The position numbers and the translations under genes were made by a program. From the NCBI RefSeq assembly GCF_900174585.1, contig NZ_FWPT01000009.1, positions 1-64,000 of the forward strand: a stretch of 64,000 nt of DNA, in the 5' to 3' direction. The notes under the pieces are model-generated. The model saw only the letters and a program-made list of their open reading frames with translations. It ran no database searches and was not told the DNA's origin. The number at the start of each line of letters is the position of its first letter. The first letter of the stretch is position 1. Of this stretch, positions 58,234 through 64,000 are shown in pieces. This DNA is from Parendozoicomonas haliclonae (lineage in GTDB: Bacteria; Pseudomonadota; Gammaproteobacteria; Pseudomonadales; Endozoicomonadaceae).

Positions 58234-59885
58234 TGAGTGTTGAAGTGAACGGACAGCGTCTGATTCCTTTTGCCACCACGCTGGAGCCGGGCTCCAGCCG
58301 TGCCAACAAGACTGGCAGCTGGCGCAGCCTGCGCCCTGAGTATGTGAATAACCTGCCGCCGTGTAATCAGGCGTGTCCGGCCGGTGAAAATATTCAGGCG
58401 TGGCTGAGCCATGTGCAGCGTGGTGACTTCCATGCTGCGTGGCAGGAAATTACTCTGAACAACCCGATGCCAGCGACCATGGGCCGGGTTTGCTATCACC
58501 CTTGTCAGAGCGGTTGTAACCGTAAAGAGACTGATGGTGGTGTACAGATTAACGGCACCGAAAAGTACATCGGTGATCAGGCTCTGCAGCACGGCTGGCA
58601 GTTTGCCAGGCCGGAGCAGGAGTCCGGTCTGAAAGTGCTAGTAATCGGTGGTGGCCCGGGTGGCCTGTCTACCGCTTACCATCTGCGTCGTGCCGGTCAC
58701 TCCGTGGTGATCTGTGAAGCACAGCCAAAGCTTGGCGGCATGCTGCGTTACGGTATCCCAAGCTACCGTCTGCCCCGCGAGATTCTGGATATGGAAATCG
58801 ACCGTATCCTGGCCATGGGCAATATCGAAGTCCGCACCAATACCCGTGTGGAAGATATTGAAGCTATGAAGCAGGCTGAAGGTTTCCACTCTGTATTCGT
58901 TTCCGTGGGCAACTGGATCGCCAACCGTGCAGAAACCTCTATCGAAGACGGCCAGCGTATGCTGGACGGCATCGAGGTGTTGCGTCAGGTTGAGAACGGT
59001 GAAGAGCACGGCATGACCGGTCGCGTTGTCGTCTGGGGTGGTGGTAACACCGCTATCGACGTCGCCCGTGTCGCTCTGCGTGTGACTGGCGAGAAGCCGG
59101 TGATGATCGTGCGCCGTGATATGAGTGGCCTGCGCGCCCATCCGGAAGAGATTCAGGATGCGGTGGATGAAGGCGTTGAGATTATGGTGCTGTCCACCAT
59201 CCATACCATTCGCCAAGGTGAAGTGGTACTGGAGAAGATGGTGGCAGACGAATCCGGTCGTCCACACCCAACCGGCGAATATCTCACCATCAAGGGTGAC
59301 TCTGTGGTGGCGGCTCTGGGTCAGAGTGCCGAGCTGAGCCTGATGGAGAAGCTGGGTCTGAGCAAGGCCGGTGATTGGGAAGTCGCTGTTTCCCCAGCGA
59401 TGATGACTGAGATCCCTGGCATCTTTGCCGGTGGTGATATGGTGCCGTCTATCCGGACAGTGACTGCCGCTATCGGCCACGGTAAGAAAGCGGCTCGTCA
59501 TATTGATCTGTGGTTGAACGATCAAGCCTTCCCTGAAGCGAAAGAGAGGGTGATCGCGACCTTCGAGCGCATGAATACTGTTTACTACCCTCAGGCGACG
59601 ATGCACAAGCGTCCGAAGCTGGAAGCCGGTGTGCGTATTGGTGACTTCCGCGAGATCAAGGGCAGCCTGACGGCAGCTCAGGCGATTGCCGAAGCCCAGC
59701 GCTGCATGTCTTGCGGTAACTGTATGGAGTGTGATAACTGCTACGGTTTCTGTCCGGATAACGCCATTATCAAGCTGGGTGCTGGCAAAGGCTTCCAGAT
59801 AGATTACGACTACTGCAAGGGGTGTGGTATCTGTGCTGCCGAGTGTCCGCTGGGTGCGCTGGATATGGTGATGGAAACCATCTGA
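58233..59885 (+). CDS. GltD-like NAD(P)H:ferredoxin flavoprotein fused to 2x[4Fe-4S] ferredoxin
   Basis: This 550-residue protein has three parts. An N-terminal FeS domain (PPCNQACPAGENIQAW, then VCYHPCQSGCNR) is followed by a GltD-like oxidoreductase with two dinucleotide sites (VLVIGGGPGGLSTAYHLRRAG and VVVWGGGNTAIDVARVALR). A C-terminal bacterial ferredoxin carries CMSCGNCMECDNCYGFCP and CKGCGICAAECPLGA. The last domain replaces the separate delta subunit of related enzymes. The whole could pass electrons between the 2-oxoacid oxidoreductase and NAD(P). Its start overlaps the beta stop by one base. Confidence 0.88.
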   Translation: MSVEVNGQRLIPFATTLEPGSSRANKTGSWRSLRPEYVNNLPPCNQACPAGENIQAWLSHVQRGDFHAAWQEITLNNPMPATMGRVCYHPCQSGCNRKETDGGVQINGTEKYIGDQALQHGWQFARPEQESGLKVLVIGGGPGGLSTAYHLRRAGHSVVICEAQPKLGGMLRYGIPSYRLPREILDMEIDRILAMGNIEVRTNTRVEDIEAMKQAEGFHSVFVSVGNWIANRAETSIEDGQRMLDGIEVLRQVENGEEHGMTGRVVVWGGGNTAIDVARVALRVTGEKPVMIVRRDMSGLRAHPEEIQDAVDEGVEIMVLSTIHTIRQGEVVLEKMVADESGRPHPTGEYLTIKGDSVVAALGQSAELSLMEKLGLSKAGDWEVAVSPAMMTEIPGIFAGGDMVPSIRTVTAAIGHGKKAARHIDLWLNDQAFPEAKERVIATFERMNTVYYPQATMHKRPKLEAGVRIGDFREIKGSLTAAQAIAEAQRCMSCGNCMECDNCYGFCPDNAIIKLGAGKGFQIDYDYCKGCGICAAECPLGALDMVMETI

Positions 59886-59923
59886 TTTTCAGATACAGGT
59901 GCCCACGATCGGACAAAGAGTTA

Positions 59924-60041
59924 TTGATTTCCATCCCTCAGTGCTGTCCTGCACTGGGGACGACCGCCATGGATGGTGGAAGTGTCAGAAATGCAGGAGC
60001 AGTTTCTGACCTGTCGGGCCATCCATGGCCCTTGAAATCAA
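59924..60041. repeat. 118-bp multi-branched fold, possible ncRNA or mobile element
   Basis: Outer arms TTGATTTC (59924-59931) and GAAATCAA (60034-60041) enclose two hairpins. One is CAGTGC/GCACTG (59939-59956). The other is CCATGGATGG/CCATCCATGG (59967-60028), with GTCAGAAA/TTTCTGAC nested inside. All arms are perfect. The plan is that of a structured RNA or a small palindromic transposable element. Confidence 0.65.
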
Positions 60042-60076
60042 CAACCCTTGCCCGATTATCACCATCGAGTTCTCTC

Positions 60077-60112
60077 AAAATGCCGAACTGGTTTCAGTCC
60101 GGCATTTTTTTT
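60077..60112 (+). terminator. terminator of the oxidoreductase operon
   Basis: AAAATGCCG...CGGCATTTT with CAG/CTG inside forms a stem ending in a T8 run. It could also terminate an RNA made from the folded element just upstream. Confidence 0.85.
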
Positions 60113-60130
60113 GAGGAAACTTCTATGCTT

Positions 60131-60156
60131 GTTATAAGCACGGACGCACTTATAAC
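60131..60156. promoter_or_regulatory. inverted repeat at the start of the 60169 gene
   Basis: GTTATAAG and CTTATAAC are perfect 8-base arms around 10 bases, ending 12 bases before the ATG and touching the AGGT ribosome binding site. It could be an operator or an RNA hairpin controlling translation. Confidence 0.55.
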
Positions 60157-60168
60157 AGGTAACCCTTT

Positions 60169-61452
60169 ATGGGACATATTTCAGGCGACTCTTCAAGACA
60201 ATCGATCAACATCGGCCAGCATGCTCCCGGAGCGCTCAAACCTCCTGTAGAAGAACAAAAAGGCCGTAAGAATGGGGTGGATATTAGTGTGGAAACCGGC
60301 GTGGTGCGTTATACCAAAAGCCGCTCTGCTCCACAGAGTCAGGAAACACCCCTCAATCAACGCAAAGCAGTGCCTACCGAGAAGCCAGCGGCTTCTGTGC
60401 GGCAATCATCTTCTCCTTCGGAAGAGAGCGTAAATAACCGGCGGGAAGCCCAGCTGATTGCCAACCAGCAGTTTATGGAAGCGGCGACGGAGCTGGAGTT
60501 CTCGATTCAGGAGTCTATCCAGAAACTAGGGGCCGCAGGTAAGAATGATTCCCGCCTGTGTAATGAGCTGGCTACCCAGATCGCTTTATTTGAAGATGCC
60601 ATTACCCAGATTGATGATCCAGCCGTAACCAGTCGAAAGGTACTGGATATGCAGGCCCGATTTAATGATCAGCTGGATCGGATGAGTACAAAACATAAGG
60701 GTTATTTCTGGAGTTCCCGCAACACCAATGCTGACTTTATGGCTCAGGCCGCACAAGGGCTGGGGCGGTTGGCAGAATCGATAATCATGAATCCACGCCA
60801 TGATTTTACTGAAGTTGTGCTATCGCCAGAGGTAGATCGTGATATGCGGGAGAGTCGTACCGATCGCAAGCATCAGCGTGATTTGGAGGAGATGAACCGG
60901 AACTTGTCGGAAGGCAAGCCGCTGACTCTGCCCCGTCAGACCCGGGTAGATATTACCCGGCAGGATTTTGTGCTGAAGAATGCGGCGGGTGAGACATTTG
61001 ATAACCGGGAACTGCGCAAAAGTCAGAATGAGCCCGGAGTTGGTAGTGATAAAGTTGCCGCGCAGATAGAAGAGCAAATGCTATCCCTGACCGAGCAACT
61101 TCCCCAAGCGCAGCGGATGTCTCTGTTCTCCCATCTCAATCAGAGCGAACCGAACCATATGATCGAGACTTTTATGGATGCCTTTACCAAAAACCTGCCG
61201 GGGTGGGGCATGCCATCCCCGACTTCGACAGAACGGCAGGTGGTGGCTGTGCAGAATGGTGATGATATAGAAGTGACCTACACCATGCAGTTTGTTCCCA
61301 GTATGGCTGGTGGTGAACTGAATGGGATTATTCAATACGATGATCAGAGCAAGGTGTCACTGATCCGCACTGCGACCATCCACAAAGATGGCCAGGTGGA
61401 GTATTCCGATATCGCGTCCAGCATGTATCTGAATCAGGGAGAGCGGGTGTAG
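60169..61452 (+). CDS. unknown protein, possible secreted effector, 427 aa
   Basis: The first 90 residues are polar and rich in Ser, Pro, Gln and Lys (KSRSAPQSQETPLNQRKAV), without hydrophobic core, as in type III secreted proteins. A helical region follows at about 90-200 (ATELEFSIQESIQKLGAAG), then a charged segment and a C-terminal beta-rich domain (GDDIEVTYTMQFVPSMAGGE). The layout recalls secretion gatekeeper or effector proteins, but no family is recognised. It is transcribed alone from a control region with an 8-bp inverted repeat and ends in a perfect stem. Confidence 0.6.
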   Translation: MGHISGDSSRQSINIGQHAPGALKPPVEEQKGRKNGVDISVETGVVRYTKSRSAPQSQETPLNQRKAVPTEKPAASVRQSSSPSEESVNNRREAQLIANQQFMEAATELEFSIQESIQKLGAAGKNDSRLCNELATQIALFEDAITQIDDPAVTSRKVLDMQARFNDQLDRMSTKHKGYFWSSRNTNADFMAQAAQGLGRLAESIIMNPRHDFTEVVLSPEVDRDMRESRTDRKHQRDLEEMNRNLSEGKPLTLPRQTRVDITRQDFVLKNAAGETFDNRELRKSQNEPGVGSDKVAAQIEEQMLSLTEQLPQAQRMSLFSHLNQSEPNHMIETFMDAFTKNLPGWGMPSPTSTERQVVAVQNGDDIEVTYTMQFVPSMAGGELNGIIQYDDQSKVSLIRTATIHKDGQVEYSDIASSMYLNQGERV

Positions 61453-61468
61453 AGCGACTCTACACCCG
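61444..61468. terminator. bidirectional terminator
   Basis: CGGGTGTAGAG-CGA-CTCTACACCCG is a perfect 11-bp stem that includes the stop codon of the upstream gene. It lies just before the convergent pgm end. Confidence 0.75.
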
Positions 61469-61479
61469 ATTTTGATCTA

Positions 61480-63117
61480 TCAGGCTGAGGCAAAAACGCT
61501 GTTAACCAAAGCCTGAGCTTCATCAACCAGCAGCTTCAGGTGTTCTTCCCCTTTAAAGCTCTCCGCATAGATCTTGTAGGCCGGTTCCGTTCCGGAAGGA
61601 CGGGCGGCAAACCAGCCATTCTCGGTGACCACCTTCAAACCACCAATCGACGCACCATTACCTGGCGCGGCAGTCAGGGTCTGGATAATTGGATCGCCGG
61701 CCAGCGTATCGGCCTTGACCATATCCGGATTCAGAGTGGAGAGAATCTTGCGCTGGGCCAGATCCGCCGGTGCCTGCAGACGGGTATAAACCGGCTCACC
61801 GTATTTGGCCGCTAGCTCCTGGTAATACTCACCAGGGTCTTTGCCGGTCACAGCCAGAATCTCTGCTGCCAGCAAGGCCAGGATGATGCCGTCTTTATCG
61901 GTGCACCAGGTATCGCCATCGTGGCGCAGGAAGCTGGCTCCCGCACTCTCTTCGCCACCAAAGGCCAGATCACCAGAGAACAGACCGTCTACAAACCACT
62001 TGAAGCCCACCGGTACTTCATAGACTGGACGCTCCAGACCTTGGGCAACACGGTCGATCAGGGAGCTGGAAACCAGCGTCTTGCCGATCTTGGCAGACTT
62101 CGGCCAGTCCTTGCGGTGACGGTAGAGATAATCAATCGCCACAGCCAGATAGTGGTTCGGATTCATCAGACCCATGGAGCGGGTGACGATGCCGTGGCGG
62201 TCGTAATCGGGATCATTGCCCAGGGCGATATCAAACTTGTCTTTCAGTTCAACCAGACCGGCCATGGCCCATTTGGACGAGCAATCCATACGGATAGCGC
62301 CGTCTTTATCCAGGCGCATAAAGCCGAAGGTCGGATCGATGGTGCGATTCACCAATTCAATATTCAGGCCGTAACGCTCGGCAATCACATCCCAGTAGTA
62401 GAGGCCTGAACCACCCAGAGGATCAACACCGATCTTCAGGTTGGCTTTGGCGATGGCTTCCATATCCAACACTTTTTCCAGGTCGTTGACATAGGCCTGG
62501 GTGAAGTCGTGGGCATGAACATTCTCGGCATCCAGTGCCTGCTCCAGCGTCAGGCGGTGTACGCCCTCCAGATTGGCGGCCATCAGTTCATTGGCACGCT
62601 GTTCAATCCATGCGGTAACGGAGGTTTCAGCCGGTCCTCCATGGGGCGGATTGTACTTGATGCCACCATCTTCCGGTGGGTTGTGGGACGGCGTGATGAT
62701 AATACCATCCGCCTGAATGCTGTTTTCCCGGTTATGGCTGACAATCGCATGGGAGATAACCGGAGTCGGGGTAAAGCCACGACCGATCTGGTAGTACACC
62801 TGGCAGTTATTGGCAGCGGCCACTTCCATCACGCTGGCAAAGGCGGCTTCAGACAGAGCATGGGTATCCATGCCGATATAGAGCGGACCGGTGATGCCAG
62901 CGGAGGCACGGTATTCACACACAGCCTGGGCAATCGCCAGTATATGGGGTTCGTTAAAGGTGCAACGCAGAGAGCTGCCACGGTGTCCTGAGGTTCCAAA
63001 ACTGACCCGGTGGGCCGGTTCGTTCAGGTTCGGAGTCTCGGTGTAATAGGCACTGACCAGTCGAGGGATGTTGACCAGACTGTCTTTCGGGGCGGGTTGG
63101 CCGGCAAGTGGATGCAC
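61480..63117 (-). CDS. pgm: phosphoglucomutase (alpha-D-glucose phosphate-specific)
   Basis: Pgm interconverts glucose 1-phosphate and glucose 6-phosphate. The protein follows E. coli Pgm closely: [14 protein letters not shown] at the start of the core, the phosphoserine loop [19 protein letters not shown], metal loop DPDYDRHG, sugar loop GGEESAGAS and phosphate loop [15 protein letters not shown] at 63117 (GTG CAT CCA CTT) matches the E. coli N-terminus, with GAGAG 7 bases upstream, giving 545 residues. A TTG at 63138 is possible but less likely. It is a single gene. Confidence 0.95.
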   Translation of the reverse strand: MHPLAGQPAPKDSLVNIPRLVSAYYTETPNLNEPAHRVSFGTSGHRGSSLRCTFNEPHILAIAQAVCEYRASAGITGPLYIGMDTHALSEAAFASVMEVAAANNCQVYYQIGRGFTPTPVISHAIVSHNRENSIQADGIIITPSHNPPEDGGIKYNPPHGGPAETSVTAWIEQRANELMAANLEGVHRLTLEQALDAENVHAHDFTQAYVNDLEKVLDMEAIAKANLKIGVDPLGGSGLYYWDVIAERYGLNIELVNRTIDPTFGFMRLDKDGAIRMDCSSKWAMAGLVELKDKFDIALGNDPDYDRHGIVTRSMGLMNPNHYLAVAIDYLYRHRKDWPKSAKIGKTLVSSSLIDRVAQGLERPVYEVPVGFKWFVDGLFSGDLAFGGEESAGASFLRHDGDTWCTDKDGIILALLAAEILAVTGKDPGEYYQELAAKYGEPVYTRLQAPADLAQRKILSTLNPDMVKADTLAGDPIIQTLTAAPGNGASIGGLKVVTENGWFAARPSGTEPAYKIYAESFKGEEHLKLLVDEAQALVNSVFASA

Positions 63118-63516
63118 GACAGCTCTCTCTCGTAACAATAATGGTTAGAGCGGGCATGTTACCTGTCTCTCCCAGGAATGCCACCGGGATAACGGAGAGT
63201 GTTGATGCATGGCAATGCTCGGGTTGGTTATTCCTTGAGCGGAGAACTTTCTGTAAACAATTAAAAGTTATTATGTGGTAGTCGTATATGCTTTGAGGTT
63301 ATATAGGCATAGCGACAAGTTCTTTTGTCATTTCGGCCAATTTCGGTAAGGTTCGCATCAATCCAGTTGGCCAGCTGTTTTACAGTTTCTCTGGCCAGCC
63401 TGTCATCTGTCTGTCCCCCTCCAGACAAGCAATTTCAACTTTCAAACAAACCTTGCACCCACCGAAAAACAATTCGGGTGTTTGCCGTATTACTTTTGAA
63501 TAAAGAGGCGAGAATT
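63118..63516. other. intergenic region between pgm and the binding-protein gene
   Basis: No gene or clear repeat was recognised in these 399 bases. They must contain both divergent promoters. Confidence 0.5.
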
Positions 63517-64000
63517 ATGTTGCGTCGTATGAGTCGTGTTGCCCTGTCTGTGGTTTTGGCGGGTGCACTGGCCGCCTGCAGTCAGCAGGAGTCTTCCTCC
63601 GCCACGGCGCAGACAGAGAATGCTCCGGCGGCACAGGAAGGCGTCAAGGTGGGGATGTCCGGCAGTTACTACCCGTTTACCTTTGTTGAGCAGGGCGAAC
63701 TGCAGGGCTTTGAGGTCGATATCTGGAATGAGCTGGGCAAGCGTCTGGATCGTCCGGTCGAGTTCGTGACTGCTCCGTTTTCCGGTCTGTTCGGTATGCT
63801 GGAAAGCCAGCGTGTCGATACCATCTCCAACCAGATTACCGTGACCGAAGCCCGACTGGAAAAATACAACTTCGCTACGCCTTATGTGTACGACGGTGCT
63901 CAGATAACAGTGAATAACCAGACCATGGATATTCACAGCCTGGAAGACCTGAAAGGCAAGACCGTAGCTGTGAATCTGGGAACCAACTTTGAAAACCTGA
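63517..64000 (+). CDS. amino-acid-type ABC transporter substrate-binding lipoprotein (partial)
   Basis: The frame is open from the ATG at 63517 to the end of the window, so the 3' part is missing. AGAGG lies 8 bases upstream. The first 21 residues are a lipoprotein signal with lipobox LAAC. A Ser/Ala/Gln-rich linker leads to a family 3 solute-binding domain: VKVGMSGSYYPFTFVEQGELQGFEVDIWNELGKRL, then FSGLFGMLESQRVDTISNQI and LEDLKGKTVAVNLG. Such proteins bind polar amino acids or cystine in the periplasm. The permease and ATPase genes would be expected downstream. Confidence 0.9.
   Translation, partial: MLRRMSRVALSVVLAGALAACSQQESSSATAQTENAPAAQEGVKVGMSGSYYPFTFVEQGELQGFEVDIWNELGKRLDRPVEFVTAPFSGLFGMLESQRVDTISNQITVTEARLEKYNFATPYVYDGAQITVNNQTMDIHSLEDLKGKTVAVNLGTNFENL

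Larger units (their letters stand above)
59886..60168. other. intergenic region with folded element and operator
   Basis: These 283 bases hold a multi-stem element, the operon terminator and an inverted repeat, each listed separately. Confidence 0.6.

Noticed and set aside
1-64000. CRISPR array
   Set aside because: No regularly spaced direct repeats and no cas genes were seen.

Overview
The window reads as a chromosome segment of a marine or host-associated gammaproteobacterium, most like the Oceanospirillales/Endozoicomonadaceae. The reasons are the proteobacterial housekeeping genes (dapD, purEK, aspA, frdABCD, pgm, ycjX-ycjF), a type III secretion chaperone beside effector-like genes, and a respiratory reductive dehalogenase. 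The genus is inferred from gene content and is not proven. Both strands are densely coded and no rRNA or CRISPR array was seen.

Layout. (1) 1-4290 is an AT-rich accessory region at the 3' side of a tRNA-Arg(CCT). It holds an IS30-type transposase tail, a possible nuclease-fold protein, a GNAT acetyltransferase and a short integron-like cassette run: three minus-strand genes separated by two attC-like sites, with no integrase in view. (2) 4500-15900 is mostly core: a ureohydrolase with a divergent ArgP-like regulator, a ketopantoate reductase-like enzyme, a SEC-C protein, dapD, yffB, a secreted propeller-like protein, a yjiH-yjiG-M20 peptidase operon and aspA. (3) 16000-21100 is a C4-dicarboxylate/fumarate respiration block: dcu-type antiporter, then frdABCD, divergent from aspA, with an FNR-type box between. 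Together they would turn aspartate into fumarate, exchange fumarate for succinate, and reduce fumarate at the membrane. (4) 21100-34200 is mixed metabolism: a LysR regulator, a C45 acyltransferase with a GMC oxidase and aldehyde dehydrogenase, a patatin, an HNH-like protein behind a large palindrome, and LysE/MocR/DUF1338. (5) 34300-46750 carries purEK, an unknown gene plus C39-like peptidase pair, a TSUP exporter, ycjX-ycjF, a thioesterase, a DUF2058 protein and three secreted CAP-domain paralogues interrupted by a Prx5-type peroxiredoxin.

(6) 46900-55040 is the most unusual part. A LuxR-type solo regulator, a Tat-exported corrinoid/FeS reductive dehalogenase (RdhA), its small membrane anchor (RdhB) and an OprD-type porin lie between an intact type III chaperone gene and a second copy of only the last 15-18 codons of that gene, in the same orientation. 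The two copies differ only by synonymous changes over the shared 15 codons and the stop. The chaperone ends a four-gene minus-strand operon holding a 524-residue effector-like protein and two unknown proteins. FNR/ANR-type boxes stand in front of rdhA and near the porin, as they do in front of the dicarboxylate block, which suggests common oxygen control of the two anaerobic respirations.

(7) 55250-64000 has a translationally coupled 2-oxoacid:ferredoxin oxidoreductase operon (gamma, alpha, beta, then a GltD-like flavoprotein fused to a ferredoxin) behind a perfect 18-bp palindrome. It is followed by a strongly folded 118-bp intergenic element, an unknown effector-like gene with an operator-like repeat, pgm, and the start of an amino-acid-type ABC transporter binding lipoprotein that runs off the window.
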